Origin: Alteriqipengyuania bathyomarina_B
GTDB taxonomy: Bacteria > Pseudomonadota > Alphaproteobacteria > Sphingomonadales > Sphingomonadaceae
Assembly: GCF_038594605.1 (NCBI RefSeq)
Contig: NZ_JBCFZM010000001.1
Span: forward strand, 248,001 to 312,000
Length of the DNA stretch: 64,000 bases
Direction: 5' to 3'
Below are positions 49,303 through 57,976 of the stretch, in pieces. The stretch's first letter is position 1, and each line of letters starts with the position of its first letter. The notes under the pieces are model-generated. The model worked only from the letters and a program-made list of their open reading frames with translations. It searched no databases and was not told where the DNA came from. Both the position numbers and the translations under genes were made by a program.

Positions 49303-50535
49303 CTACGCCGCCTGCCGCAGCTCCAGCTCAAGCCGGTCCCAGATCTCGGCCAGCGCATCGACCAGCTCGCGCATCATTTCCTCGGTGTGCGCGGGGCCGG
49401 GGGTGAATCGCAGGCGTTCGGTGCCGCGTGGCACGGTCGGGAAGTTGATCGGCTGCACGTAGACGCCGTATTCGGCGAGCAGGATGTCGCTGATCCGCTT
49501 CGCCTTCACCGGGTCGCCGACCATCAGCGGCACGATGTGCGTGGTGGAGTCCATCACCGGCAGGCCTGCATCGCGCATGATCTGCTTGAGCAGCTTGGCG
49601 GCGGCCTGCTGAGCGTCGCGTTCTTCGCTGCTGGCCTTCAGGTGCTTGACCGAGGCGAGCACGCCCGCGACCAGTACCGGCGATAGCGAGGTGGTGAAGA
49701 TGAAGCCGGGCGCATAGCTGCGGATGCAGTCGACGATCCGCTTGTCCGCCGCGATATAGCCGCCCATCACGCCGAACGCCTTGCCCAGCGTGCCTTCGAG
49801 AATGTCGATCCGGTGCGCGGCCTCGTCGCGCTCGGAAATGCCGCCGCCGCGCGCACCGTACATGCCGACCGCGTGGACTTCGTCGCAATAGGTCAGCGCG
49901 TTGTACTTCTCCGCCAGGTCGCAGATCGCGTGCAGCGGAGCGACGTCGCCATCCATCGAATAGACGCTTTCGAAGGCGATCAGCTTGGGCGTGTCGGGGT
50001 CTTCTGCGGCGAGCAGCTCTTCGAGATGCTCAATGTCGTTATGCCGGAATACGCGCTTGGCGCAGCCCGAATTGCGGATGCCCGCAATCATGCTTGCGTG
50101 GTTGAGCGCGTCGGAGAAGATCACGCAGCCGGGCAGCAGCTTGGCAATGGTGGAGAGCGTCGCGTCGTTGGAGACGTAGCCACTGGTGAAGATCAGCGCC
50201 GATTCCTTGCCGTGCAGGTCGGCCAGTTCGGCCTCCAGCTCGACATGGTAATGCGTGTTGCCGCCGATATTGCGCGTGCCCCCGGAGCCAGCGCCGACAT
50301 CGTGCAGCGCCTCTTCCATCGCCTCGGTCACCTTGGGGTGCTGGCCCATCGCGAGATAATCGTTGGAGCACCACACGGTGATCGGCTTCGGGCCGTTATG
50401 GCCGTGGAAGCAGCGCGCGTTGGGGTAGGCACCCTTGTTGCGCAGGATATCGATGAAGACCCGATACCGGCCCTCTTCGTGCAGGCGATCGATCGCCTTG
50501 TCGAATATATGGCTGTAGTTCGTCACGGTGGGCAC
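49303..50535 (-). CDS. hemA: 5-aminolevulinate synthase
   Basis: This 410-residue PLP enzyme condenses glycine with succinyl-CoA, the C4 route to haem and bacteriochlorophyll in Alphaproteobacteria. It shows ALIFTSGYVSNDATLSTIA, ITVWCSNDYLAMGQHP, TYCDEVHAVGMYGARGGGIS and the PLP-lysine loop DILEGTLGKAFGVMGGY. The start is GTG with a weak ribosome site; the sequence from NYSHIFDKAIDRLHEEGRY matches the family N-terminus. It is preceded by a palindrome resembling a Fur box, so it may be iron-regulated. Confidence 0.96.
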   Translation of the reverse strand: MPTVTNYSHIFDKAIDRLHEEGRYRVFIDILRNKGAYPNARCFHGHNGPKPITVWCSNDYLAMGQHPKVTEAMEEALHDVGAGSGGTRNIGGNTHYHVELEAELADLHGKESALIFTSGYVSNDATLSTIAKLLPGCVIFSDALNHASMIAGIRNSGCAKRVFRHNDIEHLEELLAAEDPDTPKLIAFESVYSMDGDVAPLHAICDLAEKYNALTYCDEVHAVGMYGARGGGISERDEAAHRIDILEGTLGKAFGVMGGYIAADKRIVDCIRSYAPGFIFTTSLSPVLVAGVLASVKHLKASSEERDAQQAAAKLLKQIMRDAGLPVMDSTTHIVPLMVGDPVKAKRISDILLAEYGVYVQPINFPTVPRGTERLRFTPGPAHTEEMMRELVDALAEIWDRLELELRQAA

Positions 50536-50571
50536 CGTTTAAAGGTCAAAAACCGCAGTTTCCAGCGCGAT

Positions 50572-50592
50572 CTTTGCGAGTGATTCGCAAAG
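50572..50592 (-). promoter_or_regulatory. Fur-box-like palindrome upstream of hemA
   Basis: The sequence contains TTTGCGAGTGATTCGCAAA. Arms CTTTGCGA and TCGCAAAG are perfect complements with a five-base centre, and the outer half-site agrees at nine of ten positions. The form resembles the alphaproteobacterial Fur consensus with TGCGAA(T)...(A)TTCGCA halves. It lies 37 to 57 bases upstream of the hemA GTG, in the gap to murI. Iron-responsive control of haem synthesis is a natural interpretation, but no experiment supports it here. Confidence 0.5.
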
Positions 50593-50610
50593 GTGACGGA
50601 TAGAATGCAA

Positions 50611-51405
50611 TCAGAATTGCGTGGCGTGCATCAGCCCGTGGCGTTCGAGCATTGGCACGAGGCTGGTGAGGCCATTGGTGCTGCCGGTCACAACCGCGAA
50701 ATCCTCTTGCTTGCGCGCAAAATCCTGCCCTTGCGTCAGCGAGGCAATCCGCCGTGCGATCCCTTGCGCGCCGTCGACCAGTTGAATGTCCTGCCCGAAG
50801 ACCTCGCGCAGCTCTTCGGCCAGCAGCGGGAAGTGCGTGCAGGCCAGCACCAGCGTATCGAGGGCTTGAGCCTGCGGATGGTCGCGCAAGCCCGCCACCG
50901 CCTTTGCCACCGCGCCATGGGCCAGCATTTCGCCACGCATCTTCGCTTCGGCCAACGGCACCAGCGCATCGGCGGCGTGGCGAATCAGGCTCTTGCCCTG
51001 CGCGAACTCCGCCTCCAGCCGGTCGACATAGGGCTGGCGCACGGTTGCCCCGGTGCCGAGCAGGCCGATCGTGCCGGTCCTGGTGGCCAGTGCCGCAGGC
51101 TTGATCGCGGGCACCGTGCCGACGATCGGGATCGCGAGCACATCGCGAACCATGCCCAGCGCAATGGTGCTGGCAGTGTTGCAGGCGATGCAGATGAGGC
51201 GCGGCTGATACCGCTCTGCCATTCGCCCCAGCAGCCCGCACACCCGCGCGGCAACCTCGGCTTCGCTCTTGGTGCCATAGGGCAGGCCTGCGAAATCGGC
51301 GGCGTAGATCACCGGTGCCTCGGGCAGAGCCTCGCGCACTTCGGCGAGGATCGTGAGCCCGCCGACACCGGAATCGAAGATGAGGATGGGGGCCGTACGG
51401 GGCAT
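50611..51405 (-). CDS. murI: Glutamate racemase
   Basis: This 264-residue enzyme makes D-glutamate for peptidoglycan. The two catalytic cysteines are in ICIACNTASTIAL and in LDTLVLACTHFPLL, with the N-terminal PILIFDSGVGGLTILAEV and DFAGLPYGTKSEAEV. The ATG is chosen by the family N-terminus; a longer frame adds 31 residues that have no likeness. It lies between the EF-hand regulator upstream and hemA downstream on the same strand. Confidence 0.95.
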   Translation of the reverse strand: MPRTAPILIFDSGVGGLTILAEVREALPEAPVIYAADFAGLPYGTKSEAEVAARVCGLLGRMAERYQPRLICIACNTASTIALGMVRDVLAIPIVGTVPAIKPAALATRTGTIGLLGTGATVRQPYVDRLEAEFAQGKSLIRHAADALVPLAEAKMRGEMLAHGAVAKAVAGLRDHPQAQALDTLVLACTHFPLLAEELREVFGQDIQLVDGAQGIARRIASLTQGQDFARKQEDFAVVTGSTNGLTSLVPMLERHGLMHATQF

Positions 51406-51452
51406 GGATCCGAGCCCATGCCCCCGCACACCGTCGGGGTCAATCGACAGGC

Positions 51453-52289
51453 TCAGCTCGCGACACGGGCCCCGTCGTCGATCATCGGGGTCAGCCACGC
51501 GCGATACTCGGCCAGCGTGATGCGACCGTCGGTGTCACGATCGGCTTCGGCTAGCTCCTCCATATCGGGATCGCCCTGCCCCGATGTTTTGCGCTGCACC
51601 ATGACGAAACGGGCGGTTCGGACTTCGGATGCATCGATCACGCCGGAATTGTCGCCATCCAAGACCAAAAAGGTGCGGTTGACAGTCTCGTTGGGGTTCC
51701 CTCCGGCACGGGCATATACGGTGGCATAATCGGGGGTGGCCGGAGGCGCTCCCATCTCGCCAGTTCCGCGGATTTCCGCATCGTGCTCTTGCGTCCCATT
51801 GTCGGCATCGATTGCGCCGACTTCTGCTTGACCGGTGATCTCTTCACCGTTGGCAGGCGTGCGTGCGCCAACATTGCCGGAAATTTGTTGTGTGGCAGCA
51901 AATGCCAAGGCTGCGATTAGAAGGCTCATGATGATCGCTCCGGGAACCGAGAGGCTGCTTCGCCGCCACTCCCTGGTCCCCGAAGGAAGCGCGACGCGGG
52001 CAGCATCATCTCGACCTCCCATCCCGTCCGGAAGCTCCGCCGGACCGGCTACGGTGCGGTCGTACCCCTCGGCCTCCGCCAGAAGACGCGCCGCCTCGAG
52101 CGAGGTCGCCACATCGAGCTTGGTCCGCGCCATCTTCAGCCGCTTCTCGACCGCGTGGTGCGAAATGCCGAGGTCAAGCGCGATTTCCTTCGCGGTCTTG
52201 TGCTCGAGCCACAGCCGCAGGCACTCGCGCTCCCGTTCGGTCAGCCGCGCAATTGCCGAGGCGGCACCCTGAGTTACTGAGGCTTCCAT
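51453..52289 (-). CDS. Membrane-anchored LuxR-type HTH protein with two EF-hands
   Basis: This 278-residue protein has an unusual order of parts. A LuxR/sigma4-type HTH occupies residues 14 to 72 (TERERECLRLWLEHKTAKEI, GISHHAVEKRLKMARTKLDV). A linker and one membrane helix follow at about 114 to 133 (SVPGAIIMSLLIAALAFAAT). Then come a low-complexity stretch and two EF-hand loops, DGDNSGVIDASE at 211-222 and DRDTDGRITLAE at 250-261, both with the expected acidic 1, 3, 5 and 12 positions. If the EF-hands face the periplasm, the protein could couple calcium to DNA binding across the membrane. The function is inferred, and such fusion appears uncommon. Confidence 0.85.
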   Translation of the reverse strand: MEASVTQGAASAIARLTERERECLRLWLEHKTAKEIALDLGISHHAVEKRLKMARTKLDVATSLEAARLLAEAEGYDRTVAGPAELPDGMGGRDDAARVALPSGTREWRRSSLSVPGAIIMSLLIAALAFAATQQISGNVGARTPANGEEITGQAEVGAIDADNGTQEHDAEIRGTGEMGAPPATPDYATVYARAGGNPNETVNRTFLVLDGDNSGVIDASEVRTARFVMVQRKTSGQGDPDMEELAEADRDTDGRITLAEYRAWLTPMIDDGARVAS

Positions 52290-52413
52290 CGCGCGAAGGT
52301 TTACCCGCGGCGGTGGTGCGCGCAAGGTACGGTCTGCTGGTACTCGAACCGATCCGGGCGCATTTTGGCAGGCAGAGCTTCGACAAGCGGCCCGGGCGGG
52401 CTATGGGGAGGGC

Positions 52414-53025
52414 ATGGACACTCTCTACGCCGCTCTGATCGGCTATCTCCTCGGCTCGATTCCCTTCGGCCTGTTGCTCACCCGGTTCGCGGGGCTGGGC
52501 GATGTGCGCAATATCGGCAGCGGCAATATCGGCGCGACCAACGTGCTGCGTACCGGCAACAAGCGGCTGGCGGCATTCACGCTGCTGGGCGATCTCGCCA
52601 AAGGCCTCGCGGCGGTGCTGATCGCGCGGGCACTGTTCGACCAGCCCGATCTGATGCCGCAGGCGGCATACGGCCCGGTGCCCGTCGCCGCGCTGGCTGC
52701 GGTGCTGGGCCACTGCTTCCCCGTCTGGCTGGGCTTCAAGGGCGGCAAGGGCGTCGCGACCAATGCGGGCGTCTGCTTCGGGCTGGCTTGGCCACTGGGG
52801 CTGACTTACGCGATCGTGTGGCTGGCCATTCTCGGCGGGCTGCGGATCAGTTCGCTTGCCGGGATGGCGGCGGTCGTGTGCGCCGCGATTGCCGCGTCCA
52901 TCCTCGATTACGAGCCTTTCGTCCCGGTGCTCGCGCTGATCGCGGTGCTGGTGCTGTGGCTCCACCGCGCGAATATCGGGCGGCTGGTGAAGGGCGAGGA
53001 GCCCAGGGTCGGCGCGAAGAAATGA
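52414..53025 (+). CDS. plsY: Acyl-phosphate glycerol-3-phosphate acyltransferase
   Basis: This 203-residue inner membrane enzyme acylates glycerol-3-phosphate with acyl-phosphate. It has five to seven membrane helices and the three family motifs: GYLLGSIPFGLLL, IGSGNIGATNVLRTGNK and HCFPVWLGFKGGKGVATNAG. The stop overlaps the dprA start (ATGA), so the two are probably co-translated. Length is normal. Confidence 0.96.
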   Translation: MDTLYAALIGYLLGSIPFGLLLTRFAGLGDVRNIGSGNIGATNVLRTGNKRLAAFTLLGDLAKGLAAVLIARALFDQPDLMPQAAYGPVPVAALAAVLGHCFPVWLGFKGGKGVATNAGVCFGLAWPLGLTYAIVWLAILGGLRISSLAGMAAVVCAAIAASILDYEPFVPVLALIAVLVLWLHRANIGRLVKGEEPRVGAKK

Positions 53026-54134
53026 CGCAAGGGGCGGGCTCCGGGCTGTCGCAGGCCGAAGCGTTCGCCCGCATCCGCCTGCTTCGATCCCCCCGGATCG
53101 GCCCCGTCACCTTCGCGCAACTGCTCTCCCGCTATGGCAGCGGGGAGGCAGCGGTCGAGGCGCTGCCCAATCTCGCCAAGGCGGGTGGAGGGCATCACAC
53201 CCTCGCAAAAGAAGACGCGGTCCGTCGAGAGATCGACGCGGTGAAGCGCCACGGCGCGCGCTATCTGTTCCACGACCAGCCCGATTATCCGGAAGCGCTG
53301 GCCGCTTGCGAGGGCGCGCCGCCGATCATCACCTATCGCGGCGACCTGTCGCTGGCGAGCAAGCCGGTCGTCGCGATGGTCGGCGCGCGCAATGCCAGCG
53401 CAGCGGCGGTCAAGCTGTCGCGCGAGTTCGCTCAGGCGCTTGCGGGCGCCGGCTTCGTGGTCGTTTCGGGTCTGGCGCGCGGGATCGACGGTGCAGCGCA
53501 CGAGGGCGCTTTTCCACGCACCATCGGCGTGATCGCGAGCGGGATCGAGATCGCCTATCCGCCGCAGCATGCCGAGCTGCAGAAGCGGATAGCGAGCGAA
53601 GGTCTGCTGATTGCCGAGCAGCCCCCCGGGACCGAGCCGCGCGGCAGCCACTTCCCCAGTCGCAACCGGATCATCGCCGGGCTCGCGCTGGGCACGCTGG
53701 TGGTGGAGGCGGCGGTGAAATCCGGCAGCCTCATCACCGCCCGGCTGGCGGGCGAATACGGGCGCGAGGTGATGGCGATCCCCGGCAGTCCGCTCGACGC
53801 GCGCAGCCACGGCTGCAATCACCTGATCCGCGAAGGCGCGGTACTGGTGCAGGAGCCCGCCGATGTGGTCGAGTTGCTGAGCAGCTTCGACGGATCGCCG
53901 CGCAGCACCTTCCGCGAATCCGTTAGCGCCTATGATGCAGTGTCCGATGACATCGCCGAGGCGGAGCCTGCCGACATCGCGAGCCTGCTCGGCAATGTGC
54001 CCGTCGCGGTGGATGAGCTGATCCGCCAGTCGGGCGCGCCAGCAGCAGCGGTGCAGCTCGCGCTGCTCGAACTGGAAATCGCCGGGCGGCTCGAACGGCA
54101 TGCCGGGGGCCGGGTGAGCCTTTCCTCGGGCTGA
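53022..54134 (+). CDS. dprA: DNA processing protein DprA
   Basis: This 370-residue protein loads RecA onto incoming single-stranded DNA during natural transformation. It has a short N-terminal SAM-like part (LRSPRIGPVTFAQLLSRYGS) and the Rossmann-fold core: VAMVGARNASAAAVKLSREF, VVSGLARGIDGAAHEGA, GVIASGIEIAYPPQHAEL, GSHFPSRNRIIAGLALGTLV and SGSLITARLAGEYGREVMAI. A C-terminal winged-helix-like tail (DELIRQSGAPAAAVQLALLE) is present. The ATG overlaps the plsY stop. DprA is also tied to GTA recipient function in Rhodobacter. Confidence 0.95.
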   Translation: MTQGAGSGLSQAEAFARIRLLRSPRIGPVTFAQLLSRYGSGEAAVEALPNLAKAGGGHHTLAKEDAVRREIDAVKRHGARYLFHDQPDYPEALAACEGAPPIITYRGDLSLASKPVVAMVGARNASAAAVKLSREFAQALAGAGFVVVSGLARGIDGAAHEGAFPRTIGVIASGIEIAYPPQHAELQKRIASEGLLIAEQPPGTEPRGSHFPSRNRIIAGLALGTLVVEAAVKSGSLITARLAGEYGREVMAIPGSPLDARSHGCNHLIREGAVLVQEPADVVELLSSFDGSPRSTFRESVSAYDAVSDDIAEAEPADIASLLGNVPVAVDELIRQSGAPAAAVQLALLELEIAGRLERHAGGRVSLSSG

Positions 54135-54190
54135 TCATCGCTCTATGCCTTTGCAATAAGGGCGTATCAGGGAACTCAGGGGGAAATCGA

Positions 54191-54931
54191 GTGGAACGCG
54201 AAGCCGACGTCAGTGGAATCTTGAGCCAGACGATCGAGACCGTCGGCGCAGCGGGGCGATCCGTGATTGTCTATGTGCTGGTGCTCGGTCTGCTTTCCGG
54301 ATTTGGCGCGTTGTTCGGCTTCGTCTCCATGGATGACAACCTGTTTTCCATGCGCCTCTTCGAAGGCGGATTCGATACCGAAACCGTGGGCATGCTCGGT
54401 GCGCTGTTCGGTCTGGCGAACTTGGCTGTGTTCGTGATCGCCAGCTACTTTCTGCTGACACAGATGATGGCAGCGATGGGACGACCGATGCACGCCGGCG
54501 CGCGCTTCTGGAGTTTCGTCGGCTTGTCGATCCTCGCCGCGATTGGCGTGATGATCGGCTTCGTCTTTCTGGTAATCCCGGGCATCATCGTGATGGTGCG
54601 CTGGTCGGCTGCAAATGGTTACCTGCTGAGCGGAGAGCACGGTGTCACCGGGAGTCTCGGCGCGAGCTGGAAAGCCACCGACGGGCACGGGCTTTCGATC
54701 TTCGGCGCCGGGCTGCTCATCTGGATCGGGCTCGCGGTGCTCAGTTCGGGCGTGGTTATGGGGGTGGGAATTTCCGGCAGCGGCAACATGTTGTCGCCCA
54801 TGTTCGCGCTCGCAATAACGCTCTCAAGCATCGTGGAATCGTTCAGCAATGCGGTGAGCTTCGCCTTCAGCATCGCGGTGTTCCACCTCCTCGCGCCGAC
54901 CGACACCAGCGTAGCGGACGTGTTCGAGTAG
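54191..54931 (+). CDS. Polytopic membrane protein, function unknown
   Basis: This 246-residue protein has about six hydrophobic segments (for example ASYFLLTQMM, SFVGLSILAAIGVMIGFVFL and LLIWIGLAVLSSGVVMGVGI) and a basic to neutral N-terminus with no signal peptide. It has the layout of the YciC/glycerophosphodiester phosphodiesterase membrane-domain type, with LVIPGIIVMVRWSAANGYLL in the middle and a short cytoplasmic tail. The start is a GTG after GGGGGAAATC. No pathway can be assigned; it stands between dprA and topA. Confidence 0.65.
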   Translation: MEREADVSGILSQTIETVGAAGRSVIVYVLVLGLLSGFGALFGFVSMDDNLFSMRLFEGGFDTETVGMLGALFGLANLAVFVIASYFLLTQMMAAMGRPMHAGARFWSFVGLSILAAIGVMIGFVFLVIPGIIVMVRWSAANGYLLSGEHGVTGSLGASWKATDGHGLSIFGAGLLIWIGLAVLSSGVVMGVGISGSGNMLSPMFALAITLSSIVESFSNAVSFAFSIAVFHLLAPTDTSVADVFE

Positions 54932-55039
54932 GGCCTGCGGGCATTTAAATCGGGTGCGGGAGCGCATGCCGCTTGACGAACCGCCCAACCGATTCCCACT
55001 CTCGCGCGTACGTACACGTGAAGGAACGCCCCCACTCTT

Positions 55040-57631
55040 ATGCAACTGGTCATCGTCGAATCGCCCGCGAAGGCGAAAACAATTGAGAAATATCTCGGCA
55101 AGGACTTCAAGGTTCTCGCCTCCTACGGGCACATCCGCGACCTGCCGCCCAAGGACGGCAGCGTGCGGCCGGACGAGGATTTCGCGATGGATTGGGAGAT
55201 CTATTCCGACCAGCGCAAGCGTAGCCAGGTGAAGGCCATCGCCGATGCGGCGAAGAATGCCGACCGCCTCGTCCTCGCAACCGACCCCGACCGCGAGGGG
55301 GAAGCGATTAGCTGGCACGTGCTGGACATGCTCAAGAAGCGTAAAAGCCTGCCGACCAATGTCGACCGGGTGACCTTCAACGCGATCACCAAGGGCGCGG
55401 TGACCGAGGCGATGAAGAAGCCGCGCGCGCTCGACCAGGATCTGATCGACGCCTATCTCGCGCGCCGCGCGCTCGATTACCTGTTCGGCTTCACGCTTTC
55501 GCCCGTGCTGTGGCGCAAGCTGCCCGGCGCGAAGTCGGCAGGCCGCGTGCAGTCGGTCGCGCTGCGCATCATCGTCGACCGCGAGCGCGAGATCGAGGCG
55601 TTCAAGGCCGAGGAATACTGGTCGATCATCGCCAGTTTCGAACAGGACGGCACGCCGTTCACCGCGCGGCTGGTCACGCTCGACGGCAAGAAGCTCGACA
55701 AGATGACGCTCGGCGACGAGGGCAGCGCGATGGCCGCCAAGCAGGCGGTCGAAGACGGGCGCTTCACGGTCGAGGGGATCGAGACCAAGCCGGTCAAGCG
55801 CAACCCCGCGCCGCCGTTCACCACCTCGACCTTGCAGCAGGAGGCCGCGCGCAAGCTCGGCTTCTCCGCCAGCCACACGATGCGCTGCGCGCAAGGCCTC
55901 TACGAAGCAGGCACGATCACCTACATGCGTACCGACGGCGTGAGCATGGACCAGAGCGCCATCGACGCCTGCCGCGACGCGATCACCGATCGCTATTCCG
56001 CCGAGTATCGCCCTGAAAAACCGCGTTATTACAAGACCAAGGCGAAGAATGCTCAGGAAGCGCACGAAGCGATCCGGCCGACCGACTTCCGTAAGGACAA
56101 GGCAGGCTCGGGCGACGAAGCGCGCCTGTACGACCTGATCTTTAAGCGCGCGCTGGCGAGCCAGATGGCGACCGCGCAGCTCGAACGCACCACGGTCACC
56201 CTGACCGAGGGTAGCGGGCAGCACTCGCTTCGCGCGACCGGCCAGGTGGTGAAGTTCCCCGGCTTCCTCGCGGTCTATCAGGAAAGCTTCGACGACAAGG
56301 ATGACGAGGACGGCGGCCTGCTGCCGCACATGCGCGAAGGCGATGCCCCGGCGCGCAAAAGCGTCGAGGCGAACCAGCACTTCACCCAGCCGCCGCCACG
56401 CTATTCCGAAGCCTCGCTGGTCAAGCAGCTGGAGGAGCTGGGCATCGGGCGTCCGTCCACCTACGCCTCCACCATCCAGACGCTGCGCGACCGCGAATAT
56501 GTCCGGATCGAGAAGAATCGCTTCTTCGCCGAGGAATCGGGCCGGTTGCTGACCGCCTTCCTCGAACGCTTCTTCCCCACCTACGTCGCCTACGACTTCA
56601 CGGCGGGGATGGAGGAAGAGCTCGACGACGTCTCCGGCGGGCGCGCCGAGTGGAAGGCGATCCTCGAAGCGTTCTGGAAGGACTTCAAGCCGAAGTCCGA
56701 CGAGGTGATGGAGCAGAAGCCGTCGGACATCACGGCGGTGCTCGACACCTTCCTGTCAGACTATCTGTTTCCCGAACGTGAGGACGGCAAGGACGCACGC
56801 TTCTGCCCGCTTTGCGACAAGGAAGGCCGCGCCGGGGGCCGCCTGCACCTTCGTGGTGGGCGCTTTGGCGCGTTTGTCGCCTGTGAAAACTATCCTGAGT
56901 GCAAGTTCACGCGTCGCTTCGCGCAGCCCGGCAGCGACTCCGACGAGGTGGCCGAGGACGCGGTGCTGGGCAACGACCCGGAAACGGGCCTGCCGGTCGA
57001 GCGCAAGACGGGCCGCTTCGGGCCGTACCTGCAGCTGGGCGAGGGCAAGGAAGCCAAGCGCGCGAGCATCCCCAAGGATGTGCCCGAGCTCGATCTGGAG
57101 ATGGCGCTCAAGCTGCTCAGCCTGCCGCGGATCGTCGGCCAGCATCCGGAGACGGGCAATGATATCGAAGCGAGTATAGGACGTTACGGCCCGTACCTGC
57201 GGCACGATGGCAAGTACGCCAAGCTCACCAGCACGGCCGACGTATTCGACACCGGCATGAACGCCGCGGTCACGCTCCTCGCCGAAGCGGCGCAAAAGGG
57301 CGGCCGCGGCCGCGCGAAGGCGGAGCCGATCAAGGTGCTCGGCAAGCACCCGACCTCCGAGGCCGAGATGAAGGTGATGCCGGGCCGCTACGGCCCCTAC
57401 GTCACCGACGGCACGACCAACGCGACCATCCCCAAGGATGTGAAGCCCGAGGACGTGACCGAGGAGCAGGCGATCGAACTGATCAACGCTCGCGCCGCCA
57501 AGGGACCGGCGAAGAAAAAGAAAAAGGCGCCCGCCAAGAAGAAGGCTCCGGCGAAGAAAGCCGCTGCGAAAAAACCTGCCGCGAAGAAGGCTCCAGCGAA
57601 GAAGGCTGCCGCGAAGAAGGCGGACGACTGA
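55040..57631 (+). CDS. topA: DNA topoisomerase I
   Basis: This 863-residue type IA topoisomerase relaxes negative supercoils. It has the Toprim part (VIVESPAKAKTIEKYLGKDF, ATDPDREGEAISWHVLDML), the catalytic-tyrosine region GTITYMRTDGVSMDQSAID, RPSTYASTIQTLRDREYV, a C-terminal zinc-ribbon (CPLCDKEGRAGGRL with ENYPEC) and repeated TopA_C-type ribbon repeats lacking cysteines. The last 45 residues are a Lys/Ala tail (AKKKAPAKKAAAKKPAAKKA), typical of alphaproteobacterial TopA and likely DNA-binding. Its stop overlaps the start of the following small gene (TGATG). Confidence 0.97.
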   Translation: MQLVIVESPAKAKTIEKYLGKDFKVLASYGHIRDLPPKDGSVRPDEDFAMDWEIYSDQRKRSQVKAIADAAKNADRLVLATDPDREGEAISWHVLDMLKKRKSLPTNVDRVTFNAITKGAVTEAMKKPRALDQDLIDAYLARRALDYLFGFTLSPVLWRKLPGAKSAGRVQSVALRIIVDREREIEAFKAEEYWSIIASFEQDGTPFTARLVTLDGKKLDKMTLGDEGSAMAAKQAVEDGRFTVEGIETKPVKRNPAPPFTTSTLQQEAARKLGFSASHTMRCAQGLYEAGTITYMRTDGVSMDQSAIDACRDAITDRYSAEYRPEKPRYYKTKAKNAQEAHEAIRPTDFRKDKAGSGDEARLYDLIFKRALASQMATAQLERTTVTLTEGSGQHSLRATGQVVKFPGFLAVYQESFDDKDDEDGGLLPHMREGDAPARKSVEANQHFTQPPPRYSEASLVKQLEELGIGRPSTYASTIQTLRDREYVRIEKNRFFAEESGRLLTAFLERFFPTYVAYDFTAGMEEELDDVSGGRAEWKAILEAFWKDFKPKSDEVMEQKPSDITAVLDTFLSDYLFPEREDGKDARFCPLCDKEGRAGGRLHLRGGRFGAFVACENYPECKFTRRFAQPGSDSDEVAEDAVLGNDPETGLPVERKTGRFGPYLQLGEGKEAKRASIPKDVPELDLEMALKLLSLPRIVGQHPETGNDIEASIGRYGPYLRHDGKYAKLTSTADVFDTGMNAAVTLLAEAAQKGGRGRAKAEPIKVLGKHPTSEAEMKVMPGRYGPYVTDGTTNATIPKDVKPEDVTEEQAIELINARAAKGPAKKKKKAPAKKKAPAKKAAAKKPAAKKAPAKKAAAKKADD

Positions 57632-57813
57632 TGGCGAAGGACAAGTTCGAGCGGCACAAGCAGCCCTGGACGGGCGAGGAGGCGGGCCAGCTGAAAACGC
57701 TCGCCTCCAAGGGCCATGGCCTCAAGCAGATCGCCAAGGCGCTCAATCGCAGCGAGGAATCGACTAAAGACTTCGCGAAGAAGAACAAGATCGCGATCGC
57801 GAAGAAGCGGTAA
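57631..57813 (+). CDS. Small basic protein co-translated with topA
   Basis: This 60-residue protein, rich in lysine, reads PWTGEEAGQLKTLASKGHGL then KQIAKALNRSEESTKDFAKK. The spacing of the aromatic, acidic and basic residues resembles a SANT/Myb-like or short HTH helix arrangement. It is tied to topA by a one-base stop/start overlap (TGATG), so expression ratios should be coupled. The function is unknown; DNA binding next to TopA is a plausible guess. Confidence 0.75.
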   Translation: MAKDKFERHKQPWTGEEAGQLKTLASKGHGLKQIAKALNRSEESTKDFAKKNKIAIAKKR

Positions 57814-57850
57814 GAGCGGCCCCTCCGAGCCGCTGCCTAACGGCACCGGC

Positions 57851-57960
57851 CCACCTCCCCATTTGGCTACGCAAAATGAGGAGGACTGTCTTGGTGTGAT
57901 CCTCCCCGCTTTGCGGCAGGCCAAGTGGGGAGGTGGCAGCCGCGCAAGCGGCTGACGGAG
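57851..57960. repeat. Intergenic palindromic repeat cluster
   Basis: Three stem-loops occur one after another in the gap between the small basic gene and the lipoprotein gene. The first is CCTCCCCATTTG with CAAAATGAGGAGG. The second is CCTCCCC with GTGGGGAGG. The third is CAGCCGC-GCAA-GCGGCTG, a seven-base stem closed by a GCAA tetraloop. This arrangement resembles the short palindromic intergenic repeats common in Sphingomonadales and Caulobacterales genomes. It may also act as terminator between the convergent genes. Confidence 0.7.
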
Positions 57961-57976
57961 GGGTTCTTTAGTTCCC

